Positions 35,734 to 45,327 of a stretch of 64,000 nucleotides of DNA are shown here, one piece after another (the first letter of the stretch is position 1; every line of letters starts with the position of its first letter). Below the pieces are notes generated by a model that was not told where the DNA came from, did not search any database, and was given only the letters and a program-made list of their open reading frames with translations. The translations under genes were made by a program, and so were the position numbers. The DNA comes from Planococcus sp. PAMC 21323 (GTDB lineage Bacteria; Bacillota; Bacilli; Bacillales_A; Planococcaceae): positions 1,426,001 through 1,490,000 of the forward strand of contig NZ_CP009129.1 of the NCBI RefSeq assembly GCF_000785555.1, given 5' to 3'.

Positions 35734-38700
35734 ATGAAGAGTATCAAAAAGATTTTAATCTCTGTGATTGTATTTGCGATGATCTTATCGATTGTGCCAG
35801 TCAGTAACTTCGTGCAGGCAGAGGAAGAAAAACAAGTATCAGCTAGTAAGCAAGTTGTAGATGAAAATACTGAAGTCACAGAACTTATTGAAGAGAGAAC
35901 CATCTATTCAAAGACATTCGATAACCATGATGGGACCATGACGACGGAAATTTCCCAATCACCTTTACACTTTGAGCGTGAACCGGGAGTGTTAGAAGAG
36001 ATTGATAATACGCTGACAGCCGTTGACGACGGGAAAATTGAGAATGATAACAATGTATTCAATGTTCAATTTGATGAGGTCAAAGAAGTTGTATCGGACG
36101 GAGTAAGCATCACTGAAGAAGACTACAAAGTGAAGATGAATCTGAACGAGATGGTCATCGAAGATGAAGTCCTTGAAGCAAATCCTTCAGAAGCTGCAAT
36201 CTTAGACAATACAGTCACGTATAAGGATGTTTTTGAAGATATCACCTTGAACTATACTCTGGGTGATGACTTTGTAAAAGAAGATATCGTGATTCAAGAG
36301 AGACCAGAAGCTGGTCTACCAGAAAAGTTTACATATACCATGTCATTAAACGGCCTTGATTACAAAGTCGAAGAGAATCGTATCTATCTGTTTGATAAAG
36401 CTACGCAAGATGTCATGTATGAGATTAGTGCTCCATATATGTATGATAGTTCTAGTCCAGCTGACTTCTCTTATGGTGAAGAGATGATATCTGTTCCGGA
36501 AGAGGCAAAGTCGTTCGATCTAAGCCTTGATGTACGTGAAGAAGGAGACACTTTATTTGTAGACTTGAGACCTGACAAAGAGTGGTTGAACAGCAATGAG
36601 CGTATCTACCCGATTGTCATTGATCCTACCCTCAGTCGTTTCCAAGGAGATAATGTTACGACAGACACCATAACCCGTAGCGGATTTCCAACTCAAGTCG
36701 GAGGGTTGGATACTGAGATCGGAGTAGGGCGGGCGACTACGAATGTTGTACGAAGCTTAGTACGTTTTGATTTATCCTCTATTCCAAGAGCAAGTGATGT
36801 CTTATCAGCAGACCTCAACCTGTATCTTTCTTCTACAAATGGGTCGGCCCCTATCGACGTTTCAGTTCATAGAGTATCAAAGTCTTGGAACGAGTCTGCA
36901 GCGAACTGGACGAATCGTACAAGCACGGATAAATGGCTTACTGCTGGAGGTGAATACTCTACTAACGTATTAGGGCGTGTCAATGGAATCACTACGATTC
37001 CGACTTCGATGGACGCTCGGTTGTTCAAATGGAAGATTCCGTTGATTACAGTGCAAGACTGGGTATCCATCCCAAGTAGAAATCTAGGTTTCTTGCTTAA
37101 GAGTGTCGATGAGAACCAGCCTGTCTATAAAAAGTTCTATAGTAAAGAGAGTACAGTGGGCAATCAATATAAACCGAAGCTTGTCGTAACCTACAAAACA
37201 AGTGCACGACTTGGGTTAGAGGAGTATTGGGATTATGCTTCGCATCCATTGGTCGGTGGAACAAGCTATGTGAACATCGGTACATTGAACAATGTCATAC
37301 AGTACACAGATCTTTCCTTGGCGAACTATGGCGACCTTGGTTTAGGCTTCACTCGGACATATAACAGCAAAGACTCTGAAAAGTCAGCCTTCGGATATGG
37401 ATGGACCTATACAGGGGACGAAAAACTGTATATCAACACACTCCAGACAAACATTGATTATAAAGATGAAGACGGTACGGTGCATGTCTTTGAATGGAAC
37501 GGGACGAAATACTTGAAGCCACAAGGGTTCCAAGGTGAACTGGTCAAAGTTTCGAATACCTTATATGAAATCCGTCATAGAGATGGGCATGTATTGACGT
37601 TCACTGTACGAGAGGACACTCAAGATACAGATGTGAAGGTAGCGTACTTGACGAAGCAACAAGACATACATGGTAATTCAATCACTTATACCTATAATTC
37701 ATTGAACCAGTTGACAAAGATCCGAACGGGTCTAGGTGATGAAGTGATATTGAGCTATCGCAATGGCATGATCGTGAAGGCTGAATCAAAAGGTAGTGAA
37801 ATTATCTATGATTATAACGCTCGACACAATCTCACAACTGTATCCGTCAAGAAGAATGACGCTGAAAACACGACTACAATCTATCGCTATACCAACGACT
37901 TCCTAACAGGCGTTGTGGATCCAAATAAGAATGTCACATCTTTCGAATATACAGACAGCTTCTTGAACACGGTGACAGAACCAGAGTTAGTTGATGGCGT
38001 ACCTTCTACGACTACCTATGAACTCGATAGGAACACCTTGACAGCTCGAACGGTCAGTGGAGAAGGAGAAGAAACCGTTTATGATTTGAATAGCAATTAT
38101 GTTGTTCGAGGAATGTTACAAGGAAACACCCAGACTCTTTATACTTTAGATAATGACTATAGAATACTTACTGAACAGACCACAGTGTTTGGTGAAGATA
38201 GCTATATCAAGAATTATCAATATAATACTGCAGGAGACTTGTTGAAGTGGACAGATTCTAAAGGTGATGTGCAAGTATTCACTTATAATGCCGCAGGGAA
38301 TGTGTTGACAGAGACGGATTCAGCAGGCAACAAGACAAGGAATGTCTATGATGCAAAGAACAATCTAATATCTACTATGACTCCAAAAGGAGAGCGCACA
38401 GAGTTCACATATGATCAACGTGGGGAACTCATTCAGATGAAGTTGCCTTCGGGAACTATTCAAAATTTCGATACGGACTATTTGAACCAACAGAAGAAGA
38501 CGATATATACTGATCCGACTAATGGTGTCACGACTGTAACTGTCCAAGATTTAAAAGGGAACCTACTATCCTCAACAGATGGGAAGGGACAGACTACATC
38601 TTATCGATACAACCTAAAAGATGAGTTGACACAAGTTGTGGATTCAGCAGGAAATGTGACGACTTATACTTACGATAGCAATGGGAATCGTATATCCGCC

Positions 38701-40533
38701 ACAAACGCAGCAGGTAAGACGACTCTTCTTGGGTACACTGGCCAAAACAATGTAAGCAAAGAGACTGATGCGCTAGCAAATACGACACTATATCGATACA
38801 ATGCGGATGGGGAACTCAATCAAATCACGAAAGCGAATGGGGTAAGAATTGGTTATTTAAAAGATGATGTTACATCAACCAGTTATATTACGCTAAATGA
38901 AGCAATCCGATATACAACGAAGGTTGAAGGTTTGACGAACAAAGTCACGAATCATAACTTATTTGGTCAAATCACCACCTATAAAAATTCAGAGGACGGA
39001 TTGTTGGAATCGATTGATTACAATACGCCTTTTGGCACAACGATTGCGTATGCATACAATCAAACTAATTCAGTGTCGTCTATTTCATACAGAAACGAAA
39101 AACTCGACTATACAAGAAACCAAAACGGACTTTTAGAAGCAGTAAGTAAAAATGATGAAATACTTGTTAGTCAAACATACAATTCAAATTCACTTCCAGT
39201 CGCACAGATTTTTTCGAACCAGAGTTCGAAATTAACTCAATATGGTACAGATGCAGCTACTTTGAAATCTGAAGAGCTTCGCCTTAAGGAGACGTCTCAA
39301 TATAATAAATTTGACTATACATTCGATAAAAACTCACAAATCACTCGAATCTCTGATAAACAAGAGGATACGGACTATCAATATGATAAGCTAAATCAAT
39401 TGATCAAGGAATCGTATAGTAATGGGCAGTCTATTGAGTATAAGTATGATTTTATTGGTAATCGTATTTCGAAGAAAAAAACAGTTAACAACTTAACACA
39501 AGAGACTAAATATACCTATAACGAAGCAAATCGGTTGACAGCAGTTGGTACTCAACCTTTGAACTATGATGCAAATGGTAATCTGATTTCAGATGAGAAG
39601 TATCAATATGTGTGGAATGCTTTTGACCAGTTAATTGAAGTAAGAGACAAATCAGGTAAGAGCTTGGTTGTCTATAAATATGATGAGATGGGTAGAAGAG
39701 TCTTTAAAGATGATAAGACAGCCGAGTTATATTATCGATATGATGGTAACAGCAATCAAGTTCTATTTGAAGAAGATGAATACGGTAAAATCATTAGTTC
39801 GTATACTTATGATGATAATGGAATCCCACTAACTTGGACATATAATGGGCAGACCTATTACTATTTGACAAACTACCGAGGCGATATTTTGGCTGTAACA
39901 GACGCGACAAGTAAAGTCGTTGCTGAATATACTTATGATGCATGGGGCAACATATTGTCTCAGTCTGGATCACTAGCGTCAGTCAATCCGTATCGTTATG
40001 CGGGATATCGTTATGACGAAGAGACGAAACTTTACTATTTAATAGCACGCTATTACAATCCGGAAATAGGTGCATTCCTTTCATTAGATCCAGTACGTGG
40101 GGAACTTATGAAACCTATCACCATGAACGGCTACGTTTATGCAAACAATAATCCAGTTATAAATGTTGACCCTGATGGTGAATTTGCACAATTTATTCCT
40201 ATAGGTATTTATTATATATATCAAGGATATAGAGTATATAAAAGTGTAAAGTACATTAAGTTTACAGTTAGTAGTGTTGCAAACTTTATAAAAACAGCAC
40301 CAAGAGTAGGAAGTGCTCTTAAAAGCGATTCATATCATAGAGCGGCAAGCTTTGTTTCCTTAAATCAGCTGAAACGCGGGAAAATATATAAATTTAAAGG
40401 GGGAGATGGAAGGACGTATGTGAAATTAAAGACTAAAGGAGAAGTAAATGGAAAGAAGGGTGTATTTGAGTATATTCTAGACAGTACAGGTAAGGTTACA
40501 CATCAACTATTTGTAATAGGAGGTAAATTGTGA
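35734..40533 (+). CDS. WapA-like RHS-repeat polymorphic toxin
   Basis: This 1599-residue secreted protein has a Sec signal peptide (1-30, ending FVQA-EE), a long N-terminal adhesion region, a DNRLRE domain (about 309-480; TDTITRSGFPTQVGGLDTEIGVG, RFDLSSIPRASDVLSADLNLYL) and the RHS domain from about 505. Many YD/RHS repeats follow (e.g. YTYDSNGNRISATNAAGKT). The RHS core (RYAGYRYDEETKLYYLIARYYN) at about 1420 and the NPVINVDPDGE end mark the border at about 1484. The last 115 residues form the variable toxin domain, including FKGGDGRTYVKLKTKG and GVFEYILDSTGKVTHQLFV; its activity is unknown. It is related to B. subtilis WapA, a contact-dependent toxin. The stop overlaps the next gene's GTG by 4 bp. 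Confidence 0.9.
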   Translation: MKSIKKILISVIVFAMILSIVPVSNFVQAEEEKQVSASKQVVDENTEVTELIEERTIYSKTFDNHDGTMTTEISQSPLHFEREPGVLEEIDNTLTAVDDGKIENDNNVFNVQFDEVKEVVSDGVSITEEDYKVKMNLNEMVIEDEVLEANPSEAAILDNTVTYKDVFEDITLNYTLGDDFVKEDIVIQERPEAGLPEKFTYTMSLNGLDYKVEENRIYLFDKATQDVMYEISAPYMYDSSSPADFSYGEEMISVPEEAKSFDLSLDVREEGDTLFVDLRPDKEWLNSNERIYPIVIDPTLSRFQGDNVTTDTITRSGFPTQVGGLDTEIGVGRATTNVVRSLVRFDLSSIPRASDVLSADLNLYLSSTNGSAPIDVSVHRVSKSWNESAANWTNRTSTDKWLTAGGEYSTNVLGRVNGITTIPTSMDARLFKWKIPLITVQDWVSIPSRNLGFLLKSVDENQPVYKKFYSKESTVGNQYKPKLVVTYKTSARLGLEEYWDYASHPLVGGTSYVNIGTLNNVIQYTDLSLANYGDLGLGFTRTYNSKDSEKSAFGYGWTYTGDEKLYINTLQTNIDYKDEDGTVHVFEWNGTKYLKPQGFQGELVKVSNTLYEIRHRDGHVLTFTVREDTQDTDVKVAYLTKQQDIHGNSITYTYNSLNQLTKIRTGLGDEVILSYRNGMIVKAESKGSEIIYDYNARHNLTTVSVKKNDAENTTTIYRYTNDFLTGVVDPNKNVTSFEYTDSFLNTVTEPELVDGVPSTTTYELDRNTLTARTVSGEGEETVYDLNSNYVVRGMLQGNTQTLYTLDNDYRILTEQTTVFGEDSYIKNYQYNTAGDLLKWTDSKGDVQVFTYNAAGNVLTETDSAGNKTRNVYDAKNNLISTMTPKGERTEFTYDQRGELIQMKLPSGTIQNFDTDYLNQQKKTIYTDPTNGVTTVTVQDLKGNLLSSTDGKGQTTSYRYNLKDELTQVVDSAGNVTTYTYDSNGNRISATNAAGKTTLLGYTGQNNVSKETDALANTTLYRYNADGELNQITKANGVRIGYLKDDVTSTSYITLNEAIRYTTKVEGLTNKVTNHNLFGQITTYKNSEDGLLESIDYNTPFGTTIAYAYNQTNSVSSISYRNEKLDYTRNQNGLLEAVSKNDEILVSQTYNSNSLPVAQIFSNQSSKLTQYGTDAATLKSEELRLKETSQYNKFDYTFDKNSQITRISDKQEDTDYQYDKLNQLIKESYSNGQSIEYKYDFIGNRISKKKTVNNLTQETKYTYNEANRLTAVGTQPLNYDANGNLISDEKYQYVWNAFDQLIEVRDKSGKSLVVYKYDEMGRRVFKDDKTAELYYRYDGNSNQVLFEEDEYGKIISSYTYDDNGIPLTWTYNGQTYYYLTNYRGDILAVTDATSKVVAEYTYDAWGNILSQSGSLASVNPYRYAGYRYDEETKLYYLIARYYNPEIGAFLSLDPVRGELMKPITMNGYVYANNNPVINVDPDGEFAQFIPIGIYYIYQGYRVYKSVKYIKFTVSSVANFIKTAPRVGSALKSDSYHRAASFVSLNQLKRGKIYKFKGGDGRTYVKLKTKGEVNGKKGVFEYILDSTGKVTHQLFVIGGKL

Positions 40534-41096
40534 GCGAGGAGAATGAACAGATTGAAAATAGCTTAAGGATAAAAATCCCATTATCCTTTATTGAAGAATT
40601 GGTCTTATTGAATTGGGAAGAACTATATATGGGTATCAAGTGGAACTATGTATCGCCTGAGGCAGCAATTGAGAAAGCCATTAAATATCTGGATTTTAAT
40701 GATTCTGAAGATATAATAGGTCTAGCAAGTTTATATAGTAATGAAATAAGTTCAGTAAATTATTATCTAACTAAAATTTTATCAAATAACAAATCAACAG
40801 ACATAAAAGAAATACAAGAAAAATGGCTGTATCTAGTTATTTCTTGGCTACGAAAAAATCATGCTAATTATAATATTATCTATGCAGAAGTGAATTATCC
40901 TATCAAGGAATTGTTTGAAAAGATTAGCGTAGTATGGGATGACTTCAAACATCCAGAATCGTTAGGAAAAATTTTCTATAATCAAGAGGTTTTTGATAAT
41001 CAAGACTTTCAAATCACTGAAGCAAACAACACTGAGGATTTTAATGTGTTTTTAAACAATTATTTATCTGAGCAATCTATTCGTTTTAAAAAATAA
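40530..41096 (+). CDS. Probable immunity protein of the RHS toxin (DUF2247-like)
   Basis: This 188-residue, acidic, soluble, helix-rich protein starts at GTG 40530 inside the toxin's last codons (GTGA overlap), with AGGAGG 8 nt before. The features LNWEELYMGIKWNYVSPEAAIEKAIKYLD and EKISVVWDDFKHPESLGKIFYN resemble DUF2247, known mainly from immunity proteins of polymorphic toxins. The position directly after the toxin C-terminus is the standard place for the cognate immunity gene. It should bind and neutralise the C-terminal toxin domain. A terminator follows at 41151. Confidence 0.78.
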   Translation: MSEENEQIENSLRIKIPLSFIEELVLLNWEELYMGIKWNYVSPEAAIEKAIKYLDFNDSEDIIGLASLYSNEISSVNYYLTKILSNNKSTDIKEIQEKWLYLVISWLRKNHANYNIIYAEVNYPIKELFEKISVVWDDFKHPESLGKIFYNQEVFDNQDFQITEANNTEDFNVFLNNYLSEQSIRFKK

Positions 41097-41150
41097 TAGA
41101 ATACAAAAATGTTTAGATTCAGTTTATAGTTAAAAGTATTTGAATTTATT

Positions 41151-41179
41151 ATGCCCCTAGTAAATTAGCCTAGGGGTAT
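41151..41179 (+). terminator. Hairpin after immunity gene
   Basis: CCCCTAG pairs with CTAGGGG around a 9-nt loop, 55 bp past the immunity stop; only weakly T-rich afterwards. Confidence 0.55.
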
Positions 41180-41784
41180 ATTCATATTAAATCTCTTTTG
41201 CTTGATTATCTAGAGTGATCTGAGAAAAGGCATTTCTTAATTCTGTTATTGAATTACGTTTCGTGTTTAATTCGTCTAGATGTTTCTAAAAATCATTCTT
41301 TAATTGGATATGTGGATTCTTCACAAGTTACCACCCGATTGTAATGCCATGTTTAGAATCGGCTTGTAGGTTTGGTTGTTTCAGTACCTTCACAAATCGA
41401 GCATTCAGATGGCTCAAGTTTAGCTGTTTGAGTTTTAGTACATCTTTATGTTTTGTCTGAATAAAAAATTTGTCTGTATTCAGAGACTATGCAATAGCTG
41501 ATTTATCGATGAAGCGTTCAGCCTCCGATTTCTTAAAGAACGTCCGTTGCGAGCTTTCCTTCCTCAATCGTCACAGTGTATTTTCCCTCATCAATCTTCA
41601 TTAATACCTAATCGACAGCGGCCAGACGATTGAGGACTGGCTGTGGGATTATTACAGGCTGCAAAAAGTTCAGCAGCTGCAACCTTCAGTTGTGGATGAG
41701 GTGGATGATAAACGGATGGAAGAGAAAATCAGGCAGTTGAGCAATAAAATCAAGGTCTTCTTGTTTGGTTGAAACAATAATAAG

Positions 41785-41816
41785 AAGGCGATGGCGAATA
41801 TTTTCGCCATCGCCTT
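41785..41816 (+). terminator. Intrinsic terminator of decayed gene
   Basis: A perfect 14-bp stem AAGGCGATGGCGAA / TTCGCCATCGCCTT with a 4-nt loop lies after the plus-strand remnant. Confidence 0.75.
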
Positions 41817-41868
41817 TTAATAACTAAAGAAAAATCTTGCTGCTCTTCGAGAAAGCATTTTTATTTTT

Positions 41869-41895
41869 AGTTTACATATCATAACTTATCGGAAG
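41869..41895 (+). repeat. Family-2 repeat, copy c
   Basis: AGTTTACATATC - ATAAC - TTATCGGAAG. Together with an imperfect hairpin (about 41919-41945) and the family-3 copy at 41951 it forms a 110-bp composite element. Confidence 0.85.
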
Positions 41896-41950
41896 CTGCA
41901 TAAATAGAATGAGAGAGAAGAAGCAGATTAAAGCTTGTCTTCTATCTTTT

Positions 41951-41978
41951 TGTCTGTAAATGTGTACTTTTACGAATG
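41951..41978 (+). repeat. Family-3 repeat, copy 2
   Basis: TGTCTGTAAATGTGTAC then TTTTACGAATG, matching the right half of the copy at 27895. Confidence 0.72.
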
Positions 41979-42387
41979 CTTATTATTTGGAGAAACTCTT
42001 TTCTTTGTCTATCTAATTCTAAGGGGAATAGTGAATTGAGAATATACAGTAAGTTATCGATGAAGTAAGGTATTGTCCATAAACATTGCCATCTTATTTT
42101 CATATATTCATAAGGGTACTCATTAAGATTTTAGTGATCAAATATAAAAGTATATAGGTTTATAATAATGATGAGGAAGTATTCAACTTTATTTCACAAG
42201 AAGAGCCAGCTTCCCTTTACAGGAAAGCTGGCTCTTCGAAAAAATTCACTATATATTTGCTTCACTTTACCGATAACGGACACTCTTTTTTAAGTTGAAT
42301 CACTTGTGTGTATAAAAACTCATTTCTAATTTTTCCGCACCTTCTGAGACTACTAGTAGATTTGTGATTTCTTCAAGTTGTTTATTT
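41979..42387. other. Non-coding gap before the DedA-PAP2 gene
   Basis: No gene is seen. It contains an AT-rich stretch and one strong inverted repeat at 42201-42236. Confidence 0.6.
42201..42236. terminator. Strong inverted repeat, possible terminator of DedA-PAP2 gene
   Basis: AAGAGCCAGCTT.CCT / AGG.AAGCTGGCTCTT (one mismatch) lies 150 bp past the DedA-PAP2 stop; neither flank carries a good T-run, so its role as terminator is uncertain. Confidence 0.5.
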
Positions 42388-43710
42388 TTATAATTCTTTT
42401 TTCGCTTTTCTTTCACTTTGATTGGAATCCAAGTATTTCAAAAGAAGTAAAATTTCAAACACAAGTATAGCAAACCCTAGCCAAACGCCTCCAAAAATAT
42501 AGCCTGCAACAACTTCACTTGGGAGCTCCAATCCCAGGTACAGACGGCTAATGGCAATGAGAACGGTCATGAGGAATGTTGTAATCAGGAAAACTGTACG
42601 TACTGTAATTCTATCGATGGTCCTAGCCAGCAAGAAGGCTGTGAACCCGTAAATCACCAGTGTCATAAATGATTGTTCACTTGGAAAGGAATACAATTGA
42701 TCTGCAAAAGACTGCTTCAAAGGAGAGAATATGTGGAATATCCTTCTTAAACTTTCTTCGTATACTTCTCCGGCACTTGCCACTAGCAATAGGGCTGTTA
42801 ATTCAAAAGCTCTATTACGGCCTTTCCAGAAAAGCCAAATGGACGTAAGAACAAGAAGCATAATAAGGAAAGTTCGGGAGCCTATAAATGAAAATCGCAC
42901 CATAGGGTCTGTCCACTTTTCACTAAATGTGTAGTGGATTATTAATCCGATTAATTGGTTGAATTCATTAAATTCATTGCCAAGAAAGTCCTGTATCAGG
43001 CCAAGCATCAATAGGAAAAAAATGAGGGTAGCCAATGCAATAAATGTCAAAAAAAGACCGATTTTTTTTCGTGAATGGAGTAAATAGAAAGCAACTTCTA
43101 GCAGCTTTATTGCTAAATCCTTTATTTCTTTCTTATATTTCTTATAGGTATAAATCACAGTTAAAATGACAGCTGCTATAAAGCTTGCGACGATAAGGTA
43201 TGTTTTGATGGAAGTATGGAACTGTTCCCATTGCGGACCTAAAATCTTGCCCAATGTGATAAATAGGCTGACCCATAGAAATGCCCCCATGTATGCATAC
43301 AGGGCAAATATTCGGAACGGAACCCGGACAATCCCGGAAAAGTAACCAGTAATGTGCCTTACTCCAGGAATGAAGTATGCAATAATCAACAACTTATTCC
43401 CATGCTTGTTGAACCATAGCGATGTTTTTTCCATTTTTAATGGACCCATATGAAAGTAAGTACCATATTTAATGAAGAAAGGAGCCCCTACCTTATAGCC
43501 GATGAAATAGGAAGTGGTCATGCCGATCGAAGTGCCAATAGCTGCCGCTAAGATACTGTAACCCCAATTTAAATTGTGTTGGTATACAAGAAATCCGCTA
43601 TAAGTCATGAGGATTTCACCCGGAACGGGAAAAGCGAACATTTCAAGAAGGAGTGCAACAAACAAAACGATATATCCATACTGATCGAGATAAGCAGTAA
43701 TATTACTCAA
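42388..43710 (-). CDS. DedA-PAP2 fusion membrane protein with degenerate phosphatase motifs
   Basis: A 440-residue polytopic protein. The N-terminal half (about 1-200) is a DedA/SNARE-associated domain: MFAFPVPGEILMTYSGFLV, GTSIGMTTSYFIGYKVG and IPGVRHITGYFSGIVRVPF. The C-terminal half has a PAP2-like membrane fold, but its catalytic motifs differ: PSGH reads PSEQ (343-346), and SRxxxxxHxxxD reads SRLYLGLELPSE (from 388), so both catalytic His are missing. DedA proteins flip or transport lipids such as undecaprenyl phosphate. A linked PAP2 partner would then process lipids, but here the partner looks non-hydrolytic. TTG 43708-43710 is the start, with GGAGG before it. Confidence 0.82.
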   Translation of the reverse strand: MSNITAYLDQYGYIVLFVALLLEMFAFPVPGEILMTYSGFLVYQHNLNWGYSILAAAIGTSIGMTTSYFIGYKVGAPFFIKYGTYFHMGPLKMEKTSLWFNKHGNKLLIIAYFIPGVRHITGYFSGIVRVPFRIFALYAYMGAFLWVSLFITLGKILGPQWEQFHTSIKTYLIVASFIAAVILTVIYTYKKYKKEIKDLAIKLLEVAFYLLHSRKKIGLFLTFIALATLIFFLLMLGLIQDFLGNEFNEFNQLIGLIIHYTFSEKWTDPMVRFSFIGSRTFLIMLLVLTSIWLFWKGRNRAFELTALLLVASAGEVYEESLRRIFHIFSPLKQSFADQLYSFPSEQSFMTLVIYGFTAFLLARTIDRITVRTVFLITTFLMTVLIAISRLYLGLELPSEVVAGYIFGGVWLGFAILVFEILLLLKYLDSNQSERKAKKEL

Positions 43711-44072
43711 GGATAGGCCTCCTCATTTAAATAGTCATTCATTTCAAAGGATGCTTGCTGATATTGCTCAGTCACTTATTCAGATTAAAACCATTTTAAA
43801 TCCGATGATGTGTAAACAATCTTTTGGAATGGAAATGAATCAATATCCAGATCAATAAAATCTTCATACGATTTTTGTTTATATTTAAGTAATAAAGGCT
43901 AAAATTAAAATTTTATAAAACTTAAAATACTGAATAATTAGAAAAAATATCATCTTCACCTAATTTTACCATGGGAGATGGATTTGCGCCTAATGGAATT
44001 TTCAGAGAGAAAGAGTAACTTGGCTAAAGGAGAGATTGATTGATGCAAACTGAATGCTAAGGAGATGAGATA
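43711..44072. other. Gap upstream of DedA-PAP2 gene, no gene seen
   Basis: AT-rich, with stops in all frames. It ends in a well-formed start, AAGGAGATGAGATA-ATG 44073, whose frame is cut after eleven codons by the left end of an IS256-like remnant. Confidence 0.5.
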
Positions 44073-44091
44073 ATGGAAGTTTATCTTTTGT

Positions 44092-44512
44092 GTAGAGACC
44101 GTCAATAATTATGTGTAAATAAGTAAATCCTTTTCTTATATGTATATCCATTAAGCTTGCTTGAACATCTCAGCCAGTTCTGTACGAGCTTTATCGAATC
44201 CGATATGGCATTGGGGAGTGAAGTTCTGATTGTAGATTTCAAACTGGGAAACCAGAAAGCGCTCCAAGGAATCTTCGTTCGGGAATTGCTCCTTGCGCTT
44301 GCTGTATTTTTCCACATTCTTTTTGAACGACTCGATGAGATTCGTTGAATAGATGCTTCGCCAAATGGATTTCGGAAAGTCGTAGAAAGTGAAGATGTAC
44401 GGATTCGCTTCCAACGATTTCGTCATATTGGAAATGGTTTGTGGCTTATAGTGATGGCTGTACATCTTCTAGATCAAATCCGATATCTCGGACATCGTGA
44501 CGCCTTTTTGGA
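44092..44512 (-). mobile_element. IS256-family insertion sequence remnant
   Basis: A terminal sequence, GACCGTCAATAATTATGTGT, typical of IS256 family ends, starts at about 44097. On the minus strand a transposase remnant begins (about 44512) FQKGVTMSEISDLI, has an in-frame TAG, then continues KMYSHHYKPQTISNMTK. It jumps directly to ANPYIFTFYDFPKSIWRSIYSTNLIESFKKNVEKYSKRKEQFPNED, the C-terminal part. About 200 residues carrying the DDE catalytic residues are deleted. The element cannot move by itself. Confidence 0.82.
44151..44465 (-). pseudogene. IS256-family transposase, internally deleted
   Basis: The frame codes for 104 residues with the hallmark IYSTNLIESFKK...FPNEDSLERFL of IS256 transposases near its end. 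The central catalytic part is missing and the N-terminal part is separated by TAG at about 44468. It is a fossil. Confidence 0.85.
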
Positions 44513-44703
44513 AAATAAGATAGATGGACTTGCAGATTTTACAATTATTGATAGAGGTAAGAATCAGCTACCTAGGCATCTTTATCACGCCGAGCCTTCG
44601 GGCATCAACCTCTATATCAGCTATGCTTCAGAAACCAGTATGCCATTAAACATGTCCCGATAATTTTAAACGGATAGCTTATATAGTAATGAAAGGGGCT
44701 TTT

Positions 44704-45069
44704 TTATTCATTTGTCCGACGGGATAATTCTTTCTGAATCATATCGAGTTTGGCGGATCGGAGCTTGCGCTCGTATGGGTCCGTTTCGGATTCCGGTTTG
44801 GCGAGATAGTCTTTATTATACTTTATTTCCAGGTAAAGGATGTCGGTAGTCTCTATAACAGCATGTCGATAGGACTTCTCCACTTCTGCTTCGATTTTCC
44901 CTAATTCATATTCTGCTGGATTTCGCTTAGCAATTTCGGCTTGAATTAGCGTTAGTGCTTTCAAATCCGGACTTTTTTCATTGTTTAATCGTGTCAGTCG
45001 CTCATATAACTTCTTATTCGTCATTTTTCTAACGTTCGCTTCACTGAATTTTGAAAATAAGCTCATCAT
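44704..45069 (-). CDS. Hypothetical coiled-coil-rich protein
   Basis: A 121-residue charged protein, with AAAGGAGGATAATG upstream. The N-terminal segment (EANVRKMTNKKLYERLTRLNNEKSPDLKALTLIQAEIAKRNP) and the C-terminal part (KLRSAKLDMIQKELSRRTNE) are strongly helical and Lys/Glu rich, suggesting coiled coils. There is no membrane segment. No family recognised. The clear ribosome site and intact frame support a real gene. Confidence 0.6.
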   Translation of the reverse strand: MMSLFSKFSEANVRKMTNKKLYERLTRLNNEKSPDLKALTLIQAEIAKRNPAEYELGKIEAEVEKSYRHAVIETTDILYLEIKYNKDYLAKPESETDPYERKLRSAKLDMIQKELSRRTNE

Positions 45070-45327
45070 TATCCTCCTTTAAAGCTCTATTAGTGTAGTT
45101 ACTTATGCATTTCGTTCACATCATACGAAATGGGTTGTTCAAAATAGGAACTTCCACTGATAAGTACACAGTACCATAACGGAATCAACTCCTATAAACT
45201 TAAAGAGACTCGCAAAGTTTAAATCGTGCATGTTAATTGTCCCAGTTTCATGTGTAATTGTTCGTACTTGAACATTATCCTTCGTCATTCATACAAAATG
45301 TATAAAAACGAAATGAGGGCTTTTAGA

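Larger units (their letters stand above)
41097..41868. other. Region with decayed toxin/immunity-type fragments
   Basis: No intact gene is seen. Remnants include a minus-strand frame near 41330-41460 reading KHKDVLKLKQLNLSHLN.. QADSKHGITIGW then stop, and a second (about 41490-41610) beginning MKIDEGKYTVTIEEGKLATD, broken by a frameshift into KKSEAERFIDKSAIA. A plus-strand tail at about 41606-41773 reads TIEDWLWDYYRLQKVQQL ... IKVFLFG. The fragments lack starts or ends, and resemble eroded C-terminal modules left after toxin exchange. A hairpin closes the region at 41785-41816. Confidence 0.6.
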
